Assembly: GCF_036884655.1 (NCBI RefSeq)
Contig: NC_088339.1
Span: forward strand, 33,789,501 to 33,853,500
DNA from: Musa acuminata AAA Group
Taxonomy: Eukaryota; Streptophyta; Magnoliopsida; Zingiberales; Musaceae
Direction of reading: 5' to 3'
Length of the DNA: 64,000 nt
Positions 37,085-50,596 of this stretch are shown piece by piece; position 1 is the first letter of the stretch; each line of letters starts with the position of its first letter. Both the position numbers and the translations under genes were made by a program. The notes beneath the pieces are model-generated. The model saw nothing but the letters and a program-made list of their open reading frames with translations. It made no database searches and was not told where the DNA came from.

Positions 37085-40000
37085 ATGTTGAAGACGGGTT
37101 CCACTCCTCGCGACAGAGCCGTGAGATCCAACGCTAACCCTAACCCTAACCTCAGCACGGGCTCGGCAATCGAGCCGATCCCTAAGACTTCTTTAATGGT
37201 TGCTTTATCGAATGCCGGCAGCAATAGGCGGCCGGAGGGTGCCTCGTCCTCGATGCAGCTTACGAGCAAGGAGGCCAAGCTGAAGAACAGCAAGCCAACT
37301 CCAGGTGACGATGGGCTTATTTGCTTTTATTTATTTGCTGCTGCTCACTGCCCATGTCTAGGTTCTCGTTCTCTCTACTTCTTGTACGATCATGTTTGTC
37401 TTTGATTTGGGTAATTTTCACGATCTGTAGCATCAATAAATTACTCGGAAAAAAAGGTATGATTTGGGGAGCTGTCATGTCGTTGGTTAACCTGGTTCTG
37501 ACTACTTCTGCGGAAAGTGTGTTTGCTTCTTGCTGTTCCTTTGATATGTGGCTGTTGCTGGGTTATGGTTAGGTTCAGCCAGCCTACTAGTTGCTTTTGT
37601 CAATTTACAATCAATGGACAGAGGGAGACAACCAAATTAACATAACCTCAGTTTGGTTCGGGTAATTTTCCCTTGTAGGGGAGTCTTTTTGTTCCTAACT
37701 CATCTCTTTCTTTAGTTTCTGGAAATAATTAGATTGCTAGATAGCTGAAGAGTTGTCCTTCAAAAAGGTGTAGTGATGGGTTAAAAGGTATCTGAGACTG
37801 ATGGCATTGCATAATGGCTTTTTGGGGCTTCCATGGCTGTTTAGGCTGGGAGTTCAGTTCGTGGCAGCAAATTTGGACACTTTTAAAGTGGAAAGAACGT
37901 CTCTTGAATTGCACTGGTAAATTTTGATAATCCTAGTATCTGGTTTCTGCGTATATGTATGCGAGTTGGTGCTTTTTGCGCTGTCTTGCACTCTTGGATT
38001 TTTTCTATTTATCCCATCGTTTTTGTTGCGGTTGGGAATTGGTATAGGGGATAGAATGGATAGTTAACTTTGTATCTGCATTCCACTCGGGTTTGTTCAA
38101 CTTTGTTCTTACCATTTCGTTCAACTTTGGGAATTTGGTTAGGGTGTTTACACATGGAATATCTATTTCTCGTCCACAATTGAGCTCATGTAGCAGCCCA
38201 ATTAGTTAACAACAAAATTTCCATTCTTACACGCTCAAGTGCATTGCCATATTGGAGCTTCATCAACCATAAACAGACCCATTGAAAGTTCAGATAGATG
38301 TTTCCTTGCGTGATGACGAGACAATATTATGTTGCCTTATGAAACCCAAGGTTAAAATATTACTTTTGTGGAGACTATGTTTTCGATAAATCAAAATACA
38401 AACAAGAAAATTATTAAAAATTAAGTATAATGATGAAAATCATATGAGAGAGTTTCATTCTCCTCGTCTGTCTCAGGTGACATGTCTTATTTTAGAATTA
38501 CACAATTTTGTTGCTGAGATCTAGTTTGAATTCATGCTTCTTCCTTGGAGGGACCGGGTTTAAGAAACATTTTACATAATTTATGATCCTATTTTAGTTT
38601 CATCTGGGGATTTGTCATGACTTTATACCTGATAGGCTTTATTATCTATTGCTCTTGGAAACCTTAACCAAGCTAAGGAATGAGGCATTGAAATAGTACA
38701 GTTGAAAGCATGCTTCAAACATCCCTTTGTGTTCTGATGGAATCTGATTTTGTTGACCAATCACAAATTCGTCAGGTGTCTCGAGTAGTTCATATTTTTC
38801 TTTTTTCTTCCTATATTGCTTAAGATATACATTGACTCTATGATATGGATTCCTTGGAATGTGGCTGGAAGATTTTTAGCTTTGTTTGAACAAGGTTCAC
38901 AAGATTGTTTTAGCATATTCACAAAATTTGTATTGGAATTGGAATAGATTGGTTAGGTCCTTTATTTTCTCTATTGACCCAAGAGCAGCTGCAGAAGTTC
39001 AGGTTTGCTTATATTGGTCATGATAGACTAGCAGTGCACATAACTCAATCAACACTGGCATGAACCAGCAATAACTGTTTGAAATTTGGCTGGACTTGCT
39101 GGAACCAGCTGGAAACCACCAAAGCTTGGCTGTGCTGGTGAGAGCCAGTACACACTGCCAGAATTTGTTGATCTATATGGGAACCAGCCAAGCCTGACAA
39201 TGCCCCAGAATCTTTGTAGTACTGCTTCTGGCTGATGCTGACCTAGATCCCTTGATCATCTTTATGTTCCCATTTTGTCTTTGTTACAATCTGTTCCTAG
39301 ATTCTGCAGGCTAGATATCCTTGCATCAGTTCTTAGCTTGTTAACCCTCAAATAAAAGCTTGCTTGGTCATCTTTTAAACTTTCTTGGAAGGCCATAGTT
39401 TATCTCCTTGGCCTGTGGTAAATTTGTATGATCCTTTGAACTAGGCAGTTCTTCTTATGCCAATGCCTGGGCTGATCATCTTGCCCTCATTCTTTCACAT
39501 GTGCATGTCTACCATCCATGTGTCGAATTGAACTCTGATCCGAGAGGTCTTTTTTTTTTCTTCTTCTTGTAACCTTTTGCTCATGGAATATTTGTCTAGC
39601 TACTGAATTCTGTTTCTTTTTTGCATCTATGTAGAACTATCTGAAACTGGTATTGAAGAAACAGATCTTAGTACTTCGGATGAAGATGCTTCATCATGGA
39701 TATCTTGGTTCTGTGGGTTGCGAGGTAATGAGTTCCTCTGTGAAGTTGATGAGGACTACATACAAGATGACTTCAACTTATGCGGGCTACAAGCACAGAT
39801 CTCCTATTATGATAATGCCTTGGACATGATTTTGGACAATGACTCGTTTAGTGGTATGTTCATAAATTGACTTTATAAAATTTGCTCTTTTCTTCTGTAC
39901 ATTCATTTCCTGCTATTTGATGATCTTCTCAATGTGTCCTGTTTGACACACTTTATGTGATGATCCTCTCAAATGAAAATGAAATATGCATAAAGCTCCA

Positions 40001-41278
40001 AAACATGAATAAAATGTGTCAAACAGGACATTGTTGTTTGAAGTTGTATCGTATGCACAACTTTGTGCATTGGCTTTTCAATTTGAAAATTTGAGGTTCT
40101 TTGTGTTCGTTATGGATTAGCTTCAAATCTCAAAAAAATGTTTTCCAGGTGACATTGATGGTGAAGAAAATAGTGAAATTGAACCTGCTGCAGAGTTACT
40201 ATATGGTCTTATTCATGCCCGTTATGTTGTAACCACCAGAGGACTAAATGCAATGGTAAACTTTATTTTGCTACCTATTTCTATAAAGATACGAAATGGT
40301 TGTGCCGACACTGCTTATTGTCTGATTGTGCAGCATGAGAAGTACAAGAAAGCAGACTTTGGCCGCTGTCCTCGAGTCTTTTGTGGGGGACAGCCATGCT
40401 TGCCAGTGGGCATATCAGATATTCCCCACAGTGGATCTGTACGGATCTATTGCCCAAAATGTGATGACGTTTACTTTCCAAGATGCAAATACCAGAGTGG
40501 TATCCTTTATGTAGTACTTTGGATTTTTTTTTACACTGTTTTATGCCTGGAATTAGAGGACACAATCGCTGAATGCATTCTTTTTATTTGTTGGGGTCGG
40601 GGTGGGGCGAAGGGGAGGACTCGATACCGGGAAACTAGACCGAGGAAAGGAACACTTGGTTGTAAGACCAAGGTTTAAAACCTTATCTCCAGTAATACTG
40701 CCATTTTGATGCATATTGGTATGAGAGGCATGACCTGAACAGAGTGTACCGATGAAGCTCTGATTATATATTAGCTATTGGATCAGGATATAAGCTTGCT
40801 TAATCCTTATTACACGAAGTAGAGGAGCGAAAAGGGGCTTAAGTAGCTAGATGGCAAAGAATAGGCTAGTATAATCTAGCAACAAATGGACAAAGTATCG
40901 AGAAAAAGAAAGTGTGGAATCTCATTTGGGTGGTGTCTTTATCTCTCAAGTGACGTCATAAAATATCTCAGTTAATTTTAGCCATACACAACACTGTAAT
41001 TTGGGTTGTGATGATTTGTCAAATACATATGCTTGCATACTTAAATTTTCTCGTTGATGCATCAATGAAACACCATGAAATATAGTATGGAGATTGAATG
41101 CTCATTGGATTGTTGGATGTTGATACCTTCACTTTGTTCAGATATGGATGGTGCTTACATTGGCACAACATTTCCTCACCTTTATTTGATGACATATCCT
41201 TCAGCCAAATCTGCAACGACGGTCCAGCATTATGTGCCAAAGGTTTATGGATTCAAGTTGCATAAGGGCTCTAAATAA
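37085..41278 (+). CDS. casein kinase 2 regulatory (beta) subunit
   Basis: Five coding exons: 37085-37304, 39635-39853, 40149-40255, 40334-40499, 41142-41278 (TAA); 849 nt, 282 aa with matching phases. CK2 beta dimerises through a zinc finger and organises the CK2 holoenzyme, a Ser/Thr kinase in clock, light and growth signalling. The plant-type variable N-terminus (73 residues, starting [13 protein letters not shown]) is followed by an acidic Ser-rich stretch ([13 protein letters not shown]) and the hallmark [17 protein letters not shown], then [12 protein letters not shown]. Zinc-binding Cys are CPRVFC (about 194 and 199) and CPKC (about 222 and 225). The C-terminus is [18 protein letters not shown] to FGF-like GFKLHKG. 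Intron 1 is 2.3 kb. The start is the first ATG in frame. Confidence 0.96.
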
Positions 41279-42459
41279 TTGCTCAGAGAACATGCATCCC
41301 CAGTTTTATTCTGACAGCAGGTTCATCCTGCTCCTGATATGGTATGTGATCTGTTTTCCATAATGCTAATCCATTGGGATTTCTTTTCATGGTTTGTTGG
41401 ACTGTTGGAATCATTGCATGTGTTCTAAGAGGATAAGAAATGCTTACATGTTCTCTCTCTCTCTCGGCCTCACAATTTTTTTTCCTGTGGCCTCCGATGT
41501 GTGTATTGTTCTTAGACTGCCACCATGTTGTACTCTACATTAATTGCAGAACGTGTTATATGTTTCTCTTCATGTTGATGGGTTAGATGTAGGCATTATG
41601 ATGTTATATGACCTCCCTTTGTCCTGTGAAGAGTCCATCTTTGGGCCTTTTCTTGGCATTGTAAAAGACAGGCAATTGAAATATATCATGATTTTTATTC
41701 GTCATTATAATCTTCTATCAAGATTGAGATGATGCCTCGTCCTCTGAAATTGAAACAGCAAGATCAAACTGTATATATTTATTGTCACTTGTATTTGCTG
41801 ATGTTTTCTCAGTGGCGGTCACTACTGATCTTGACGCTGAAACATCACCGGGCCCGGCTGCTACCCTCAAACCTTCTATGGTGGAAGGTGTCGACATGCC
41901 ACTCTTAATGACCATCTTGTTTTAAATGCTGCAATCTTCATCACCGCTGGATCTTTCGTCGGTGACAGCGATCGTCTTCGCTCAGGTCACAGAAACCTTG
42001 CATCCTCTGCGTAGTTATCCTCTAAGATGACGATTACTCGGCCGTAGTTATCCTGTGTGTGACCCAGAAGAGATATCACTTCATCTACGTCTTTTCTTTG
42101 ACGTAGCCACCGAGTTAGGCTCGGCTTATCTTACCATTTCTTGTGCAGGAGAGAGAGAGATTCCTGTAAAGGTCAAGTGAGTAAGGATGAACATGTCATC
42201 TCACGAGTCAATTATCCACCTCACGTCACTTGTTTTTTTAGGAGAAGTCACCCGAGTACTAGAGAACAGAATTTATAAAACATGGTTCGACTCTCTCGGC
42301 TCGCCCCAAGTGCTTTGGGCGTGAAGAGGTAATGTATGTGTTTGTTGTGGCGGCCGATGACGGATAAGACCGGAGGGGGCACTGCTTCGACGCCTCTCTC
42401 TTTCTATCGTCAGCGCCTATCTCCAGCAACAGCTACAGCTCCACAGAAATATCCCAGTG

Positions 42460-42460
<1 letters not shown>

Positions 42461-42516
<56 letters not shown>
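42461..42516. repeat. (ATT)n microsatellite
   Basis: About 18 uninterrupted ATT units. Confidence 0.95.
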
Positions 42517-42517
<1 letters not shown>

Positions 42518-43735
42518 GACTTTATTGGTGGTCCCACGTGCGCCACATCTACCAAACAACAAGATGAGATGGCGAGACGGGTGACACAGATGAGGGGTAA
42601 GAATTGAAGTGTCTGGTGCGGGTAATTCTAGAAGGTGGCTCGGATGTGTGGCCGCGCTTTTGCATGTGGTACCGCCTTTGGCCAATTGGTCCTTCGCGAA
42701 GACAACGTCACGGCGACGAACCCCGCCTTATCCCATCCCACGTGTCGCGCTGCAGAGTCCAACACGCTTCCTCGTCGCCCCCTCCCTCGCTCGCCGGAAG
42801 TCACGCGACTGCTCGCCCGTCTCCGACGGACCACCCAACGCAGAAAAGGATCGCTGTTTGAATGAACAACGAGTCGCACCCGTGGGAGCCGCAGCTTCCG
42901 ACCAATGAAAGATCTCGGCTCCCGTGTTTCGTGATTCAGCCTGCACACGGGGCTCGCGCTGAGACGATATACCATTCTATCTAAAAACATGTGAGCCCAC
43001 GACGGCGACTCCCCATCTACCCAAACGGTTAAAAAAACAATAAGCGAGAGCGCGGGTCCCGCACCTGACGCACACAGTTCGGGAGAAGGGCACACGGGTC
43101 CAGTTTCGACCCGTAAATTCCAGCTCAACGGATCTGATTACATCAAGCGGCAAATGGAATCGATCTCGACCGCTCCTCGATGGTCTCGGCGAGCCGATGG
43201 CTCACGAGGTCGATCCAAACCGGTGGGCCGATTCCGTTGGCATTGGGCCCCCCCCCGGTTGGATAAGCGCTTACCACCAAATGTTGCACCAACCGCCTTT
43301 CCACACCCGCACGCAATTAGTAGCCTCCCGTCTTCGTGGGCCCCGCCCTCGCGCGCAAACCAAAATGGAGCCGTGGCAGTAACCCGCATTAAGAGATAAA
43401 AGGCATTTGCGTCATTTCACACCCGGGTCGGTTTGTTTTGGAGTGAGACGGGAGATTTGGGCTGCGGGTGGCCGCATGAGGCTGCCCTCTTCCTTCCGAC
43501 AGGAAACAGCCTTCGGTATCACAAAACAAGGCGCGGGACCCACCGGAAGCAGTACGTCGGCGTGCTGCGACCTCGAGAGGGTGTTCCCTGCTTGGGACGA
43601 GACAGGGGGAGCCTCGGCGCAGTGGGTGTGGAGGGCGGGGGGGTGGGCTGTGTGCGGGCGCCGGGAGGAATCCCGGGCAGCCGAGAGGACGGGACGGGTA
43701 GCTGCCCGTCCTGCCCGTGATGGGCGTCTCCGCTC

Positions 43736-43742
43736 TATAAAT
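43736..43742 (+). promoter_or_regulatory. probable TATA box for the serine-rich-like gene
   Basis: TATAAAT in a GC-rich setting, 360 bp before the start codon. Between them an AAG/GTTCGT donor at 43800 and a pyrimidine-rich acceptor ending at 44071 suggest a 5' UTR intron of about 270 bp. Inference from consensus only. Confidence 0.5.
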
Positions 43743-44102
43743 CGCAGTATTGTGCTATGGAACGCAGTTTGCCGATTTGGCTCCTCGCTTTTGTTTAAGG
43801 TTCGTTTTATTTCCCCTTTGTTTTCCTCCTCTTCTTTCTAAGTGTTTTTTCTTGTTAGATTTAATTGGTGTAAAATTGGACTAAATCAGAACCTGAAACG
43901 CGACGGCCGAGCCATTCTCACTATATTTTTCTCCTTTTTTTAATATTATTTTTGCATTATTTACGTCGCTATCTCTCGCTAATCAGTTTAATTATTTTTA
44001 ATTTATTGATAATTATTTGATTTAAAATCTCTGATGTCCTTTTTTTTCTTTCTTTCTTTCTTTTTCTTCAGATCTGAAGAAACCTTAAAGAAACTAAAAA
44101 AG

Positions 44103-44447
44103 ATGGCATCCAACTTCGTGGCCAATGGCGATGAGATCAACGAGCAGCACCACGACTACCACCATCACCACGGCCACCACCACCAGGCGCCGTCGCCGCG
44201 TGGTCAGGCGCCGTCACCGCGCGGGGTTCGGCGGGCGTTGTCCTCGAACTCAGCGGCCTGCGGCCAGGGCGCCGCCGGCGGGTCGATCCCCAAGTGCGTG
44301 TGTGCTCCCGCCACCCATGCGGGTTCCTTCAAGTGCCGCCTCCACAGGACGAACTCCCACGGCCACTCGCCGCCCTCCCCAACGTCGATCCCTCCTCCTC
44401 CGGCACCCGTGAACTCATCCCGCACCCCTACCGTGGAAGCTCAGTGA
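44103..44447 (+). CDS. small serine-rich-like protein, plant-specific
   Basis: 114 aa from ATG at 44103 (MASNFVANGDEINEQ) to TGA. A His-rich stretch (about residues 15-28) and two copies of QAPSPRG precede the conserved block KCVCAPATHAGSFKCRLHR, typical of the plant serine-rich-protein-like family, whose biochemical function is unknown. The C-terminus is Pro/Ser-rich. No membrane segment or signal peptide. Fits a single coding exon behind a possible 5' UTR intron. Confidence 0.8.
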   Translation: MASNFVANGDEINEQHHDYHHHHGHHHQAPSPRGQAPSPRGVRRALSSNSAACGQGAAGGSIPKCVCAPATHAGSFKCRLHRTNSHGHSPPSPTSIPPPPAPVNSSRTPTVEAQ

Positions 44448-44562
44448 CCACAAAGAGGATCGGCGATTCCCGATGGCTTTGGAGGGATTCTTAATTTGGT
44501 ATCTTTGTTGTCTCATCCACCCAACCCTATTCTTCCGCTGCTTCCCCCTTTTTATGTATGGA

Positions 44563-44599
<37 letters not shown>
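44563..44599. repeat. (GA)n microsatellite
   Basis: About 18 GA units in the 3' flank of the serine-rich-like gene. Confidence 0.95.
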
Positions 44600-44605
<6 letters not shown>

Positions 44606-47600
44606 TGTTCTTGGGGTGTACTAGTTGTTCTTGTAAATATGATCTGTTTCTATGATCTAAAGCCAAAAAAAAAAAAAAAGATAAAAAGGTGGTGTTGTGA
44701 TCTGTGCTTGCTTGATCTGATCACAACCAAGAATTGGGTGAGACAATGAATTGATGCTTCATATTTCTCCCCCCTCCCCTTTTTTTTTTTTTGCCCCTCT
44801 CTGTTCTGATCACAGTGGATTTGTCTGTTGTTGCTTGTTCCAGGTTCACAAAGCTACTGTAAGAAATCAAGGAATTATTGTGTGTTTTTTGCATCCAAGC
44901 AACAGGATGTAAGTCTAATCTTTCCTCCAGATGCAATCACTGCAGCTGCTAAATGACTTGTTGAAATATCTCAATTTGCAGTGCTTTCAGTGACGAAGAT
45001 GATTGTCTCCAGCATATTAATGAATTGCCTGTATTCTGATCAAGCAATTGGCTGCTGGTATTTCTGTATCCCAACTCTCTGAAACTAATGCTTCTAACTT
45101 TTACTGTTTGAATCCAGTGGAAATTCATGTCAAAATAAAATCTTATTCAGTGTAAATAGTGTCTAGTTGTGGATCAAAATGTCAAAAAATAACAGATATT
45201 GTAGGTACTTTTCATATGTTGTAATAATTTCTGTGTTGCAAATCAAGTTGAATTTTGTTTAGATAAGGAGTTGGTTGAAGAGTTTTAGTATGTCAAACTC
45301 GAACTTATTTGTCTTCAAACTATTGGATTGGTGTCTGGGATAATATGATAATCTAATACATTAGAGGTTAACAAGGAAGGAGAGAGAGAGAGAGATCTAA
45401 TACACTAAATTATAGAAAGAAAAGATAGAGGGTGATGAGTGATTGTAAGAGATAATGATGAATCAACTCTTTTCTTCTCTGTCATCATAAAGCCCACCTC
45501 CCTTTCAAAACTGTTTTCTAGCATTCTGAAATTTGGAGAAGTTTAGATTTGATCCATTCGGAGATGCCCTGTGGTAGAGTATTTTTTGATGAAATTAAAG
45601 TAATTGCAAGATTTCTTCTCCCCATACTTTTGTTGGATATTTACTACTTTTCATGCTTTGCATTTGTTAGATTCTTTTCTCTTTAGAACTGTGCTTAGAA
45701 GATGATGCTGTTATATACTTCGAGTTTGTCTGGGTACTTTATTCTCTCTCTCTCAGTCTCTCCCTGTTGTTTGTATGAATTTTACAGACTTTATACTTTT
45801 TCTCTTTCTGTGTGATATTGACGATGTTTTCTTCATCTTTGTGATTGCTGATCTTGGTGGGTTTAGGGTTGGTGGAAGTTGGCTAAAATGATTGCTTACA
45901 CCCGACCAGTTAGTGTATGCTTATTTTACGACAAGGATGATGATTTGAACCCTCACTATGCTCATCATTCGTCGTAATCTACCAATTCTAGAGGAGGTCT
46001 GATGTGTCCGAGTGGCGCCCGTAAAAGTTCTTGCTTACATTATACCTATTTCTTTTAATTCCTTCCTCATGGATTTTTCAAGTTGACTTTATACTTTTTT
46101 CCTTTTCCTTGTAATATTTTTCTATTGCTTTGTTTGTCAGGGAAAGACAAATTTCTACTTGTTTGCCCGGTTAATCTGAACTAGCTCAATGTAGAGGAAA
46201 CTAAAGATTATTTATTGTTGTTTTAGAATATGAAACATCCATATGTGATTTACTATACGAGGCATCTTTTTCGTACTTTTGTGATGCTTAAGTTGTGACA
46301 TCCACATTTTGCTTCTCTCTCTCTGTATGTTTGTGTATATTTTTGCTACGTGAACTTATCACAAATGTAGTACATATGCTGGAAGAGGATGTGGATCTCT
46401 TACTGTCACTGACTTCACCCAATTCTATGGCATATGCCCTGCAGGTGATTGGAGTCATCCACCGCCTACCCAATTTTACCCAGGGATGGGTTGTTGTCAT
46501 CAAGAAGCCCCGAGAAACCTGTGAAACTATCCACAACGAATCTTCCTGATCAAAAGTTGCAACTCCTACAGATCCACAGTGCAAAAGGAGGAGGAAAAGT
46601 GGCACGAGCCCTTTGATTGCCTGTCTTCACGGGATGCCAATGCCTCATCAAGTGGAAAAGCTTACGACAGCCAAGCCTTTCCGTCAGCGGTGGGTTGTTT
46701 CTGCTGCTGCTCCTCCTCCTCCTCCTCCTCCTCGTGGATTTACCTCGAACAGTTTGTCTTCATGCAGCCAGCTCCTGGGAGACATGCATGCAGCAAGGAG
46801 TGAGGAGGCCTGCCCATGGGCCTCCTTAAGCTAGCTGATGTACAGTATATCATATACATCGACTCTCGTAACTTGAAATTATGTTCTCATTAAACTGCAG
46901 GCTACATGACCCTACTTGTGATCTTTCTCAAATCTCCTGCACCCGAGGACCCAAAGTCAAACCAATCGTGGCTCGGTGGGAGGTCGACGTCGTTGGGCGT
47001 GTAGTGCGCGGCTGGACTGGTGGGTCTCACCCACTTGGCCGCACATGTTCGTTCCATTTTTCCCTTGAGGTATGGTTCCTCTCTCTATCCACGTGGTGAT
47101 GGATGGAGTTGATTAGATTGCTGCACTCTTTAGGTCGCGCCCATCATCCGCATCACAACCCTTGGAGGGTCTTGTCATGTTCAGAATCCTAGAATGTAAA
47201 GCATTGCATTGCAAATTTGGTATTTCAAGTGGAACTTGTGAAATAGGAGGCGTCTGAGGATACTCCAATAAAGGATGCAAGGAGAGAAGGAAGTTCGAAG
47301 GATGCTAAAGATTTATATGAGGAATGCAGCATATGCTTTATGAAGATTCCTATTAGTTTGTGCGTGTGTCGTTTGAATTCGGATTGGCTACCATAGTGGA
47401 GTGAAGGTATGATAAGTAAGAATAATTACTCTCTTCTCGTATCAAAAGTCAAGTTGCTAAGATTTTATCATTACACTAGAGATTACTAAAGAGGTACGAG
47501 GAATAAATATATGATATCTTGTGCCTAAAGACCATGTCGGGATATGAGATCTATCATTTATATTATAATACTACGCTAACTAGCTCGGATGCAGTGACAA

Positions 47601-47619
47601 AACATAGTTCAATGTATTG

Positions 47620-50219
47620 CTCCATTAAAAGGTTATTTAAGTTATCAAGAACGTTAATGGTAACAGATATATCTTGCTAACATAACGGTATTGAAGTTTT
47701 GGCTTCTTTTTATAATCACCGATAATTTTTCACCTAATATAAATTAATTATTATAAATGATGTATTATTTTATTATTAACTTCTATATCTGTGTATTATA
47801 GTTAAGAAAATAATTAAATTTAGTTTCGTTAATCACATTGATAAGTTAGAAATTCTACTAATTAATTAAATTATTAATTAATTTATTTCTTAATGAGTGA
47901 TTTGATATATAGAAAGTAAATAGTTTAGAAGTACATACTTTATTTTCTAATCCTAATCATCTTCTCCTATATATATATATAGAGAGAGAGATAGGATTCT
48001 TTCCTTCTTTTTTTTAACTAGTTTTGATTTATATTTTAAGATCTTGATATTGAGATTATTATAATTTTTTTATGTATACTGATGTTTTAATTTCGAAATT
48101 CAATAATGATAATTATTTTGTGATGTTAGAATGATTATTTTATTTATATTGATCTCTTAAGCTTAAGTAAATTTTAATATTGATTAAATTCTTATTTTTG
48201 GATTAACATAATAGTTCTAATTTATTTAATTAGTTATATCTATATTTCAAGAATTATATGTGAATTTTTATAATTAATTAGTTTTAAATTTAAGATTATT
48301 AATTTAAAGTTTTTATTAATGGATTTGAGTCGTTCTTTAATAATTTTAAATATTAAAATCTAATTTGATAAGACGAGCCTAATTGGAATAGTCAAGTTGA
48401 TCTGTGAGATCGGATCGACTTAGCCCATATGGTCATGTACGATCTAGCTCATGTGATCAAGTACAACCTAGCCCATGTAACTCAGCATGACCCAACCTAT
48501 GTAGCCGGATAGGAGCTAACCCATATTGCAAGGTATGACCTAATCCATGTGGTCAGGCATAACCCAACCCATGTGGCTAGGTATGATCTAGTCCATGTGG
48601 CAATGTATGGCCCAGCCCATATGGTAAGGTCCATGTGGTTAGGAATGGGCCAGCTCATGTGGTATAGTACGATCCAATCTATGTGATCATGTATGACCCA
48701 ACTCATGTAATAAGGTATAATCCAACCATGTGGTCAGGCATGGGCCAGCTCATGCGGCTAGGTACAACCCAGTTCGTATGGTCAGATACAACCCAACTTA
48801 TAAGTGAGGCTTAGCCTAGTCCATGAAGTTAAGCCTACATAACTATGCGATTTGCATTAGACATATTGTCACTCCTTTTATATAGCCTGTCGTACCTCAA
48901 CTCAACCTAGTACTTGAAACACGTATATGCAGTGTATGTGACTCGTCCAAGACTCAGGTGGGTTAGTTCAGTTTGGGTTAGCACTATACGACATAGTCCA
49001 ATTTTATCTCTATTGGTTTGAGCTTATTAATTGACTAAATCATACATGTTTGATTAGTTAAAGCTGGTTTAGGGTGATTAAAAACTAACTTGACCAGTTC
49101 AAACCTATTTGACCTAATCGAGATTAATCAAATCTAAATTAGACTAGTCTAGTGTGATTCCAGACCTGTTCTATAAGGATTTGAGGTTGGTTCCATTAGA
49201 TCATAATTAAATTAAGTTTGATTTAAGTTGATTGAGGACTATCGAGAGATTGATGCTTCATACCTTTATGATTTGATGAATTTAAAGGTTTTATCTGAAG
49301 ATGTCATTTGAAAATGACTATTGGTTTTCTATTTTCTTATGTTTATGATATTGATATGATTAGTATTATGTAATAGTTGTGATTAGACTAGTAGTTCACA
49401 TTGGGAGTGCAACCTGTGAAAGGAGCTATGGGCCCATCACAGTATAGAGCCATCAATGAACAAAGTCTAGTAGATTTATATCATGGTCTCACATAATATT
49501 TAATCATATTGATTTCTTAATATATGTGTGAGTGAATGGATAAGTGTAATGAATGATGATGAATGTTTATGTATCCCTATCAAGGGCAAGTATGACAATT
49601 CCCTTCGGGGATTAGCAGGCCATCAAACGTGATTGTTAGACGATTTCTCCATCCATTGTTGGGAGGAACGTATCCTCACTTGGACGAGTGAGGGATACCA
49701 CTCTATCCATTGTTAGGAGTGCGATATGGATTATCTCCTTCAACTGTTGGGAGGAATCCATCCCGTGAAGTATGTCTTTATTATATGATTATTTTGTATG
49801 TATTGCATGTGGCTGATGCATGATTTTATTTATTATGTAAGAAATTATCATCATCTTTCTTGTGCATAAGTTTTATGATAAATCAATATATTTTTTTATT
49901 AAATTATCGATATTTATTTATATTTCATGAATATTGAAGATTATTTTTATGATTTTTATAAGGTTCGTACTAAGATGTGTGATTGTTAATATGTTTTTAT
50001 CTTATATTTATTTTTAGAGTAATCTACTATTGTGTAATTGATATGAAGTTTAAATGGAAGAAACTTATGATCCTATTAAGAAAATAGGATCATTTTCTAG
50101 TTAATAAAATATTTATTGTTATAAAGATAATTATTTGAATTCAAAGATGAAAAAAAAAAGTTTATTATGTAAATTATGAATAATAAAATATTAAAAAAAT
50201 TATAATTCGGGACGTGACA
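47620..50219 (-). mobile_element. possible decayed LTR or solo-LTR (minus orientation)
   Basis: The sharp right edge reads TGTCACGTCCCGAATTATAA on the minus strand, a start typical of plant Gypsy LTRs. The interior is AT-rich with a 24-bp minisatellite and CCATTGTTGGGAGGA-like direct repeats near 49650-49750. The left boundary, target duplication and coding domains were not found. Speculative; the left coordinate is only nominal. Confidence 0.25.
48402..48800. repeat. 24-bp minisatellite, about 17 degenerate units
   Basis: Consensus-like units such as CATGTGGTCAGGTATGACCC plus AGCC recur about every 24 bp. Most begin CATGTGG or CATGT, and many end CCAACC or CTAGCC. One unit near 48625 is truncated by about 10 bp. 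Substitutions are widespread. Confidence 0.88.
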
Positions 50220-50591
50220 CTTTTCTTCGTGTAGTGACAGGTATATTTGGATCTACAACGATTGCAATTAATCTTCTATTAAGATCTTAACATCACGTTA
50301 GAGAGTATGACCATACGAGCCAAAGGAGAACGGATCGAAGATAAACGTCACCAAGTTTCCAAGAAGACATCCGTGCACACAATGAGTGCGTCGGCAACAG
50401 ATCTATTCATCTTCACGCCCGTTTCCGTGACTTGTGATATGTTGGGGGACACAAAAAGATTCGGACGTCTAAATCCATTTCCACCCGTTTATAGCTGTAG
50501 ATTTCAACGTTGGATCCGTCAGTCGCGGCCTGCAAATTACCGACAAGGAATGTTTTTAGAACCATGCGGAGGCGTGGAATTGAAACACGTT

Positions 50592-50596
50592 AGTAT
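50592..50596. repeat. left target-site duplication AGTAT
   Basis: Identical to the five bases at 56748-56752 on the other side of the Gypsy element. Confidence 0.9.

Larger units (their letters stand above)
41279..44102. other. intergenic: CK2 3' flank and GC-rich promoter region
   Basis: 3' UTR and flank of CK2 beta to about 41950, then non-coding. From 42530 to 43750 the DNA is GC-rich without a recognised gene and probably forms the upstream region of the serine-rich-like gene. Confidence 0.55.
44448..50591. other. 6-kb gene-poor region, increasingly AT-rich
   Basis: 3' flank of the serine-rich-like gene to about 45100, then non-coding DNA with small frames lacking family similarity (for example 46288-46605). 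Positions 47500-50220 are very AT-rich, contain a minisatellite, and may be a decayed retroelement. Positions 50289-50591 are unique host DNA at the Gypsy target site. Confidence 0.55.
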
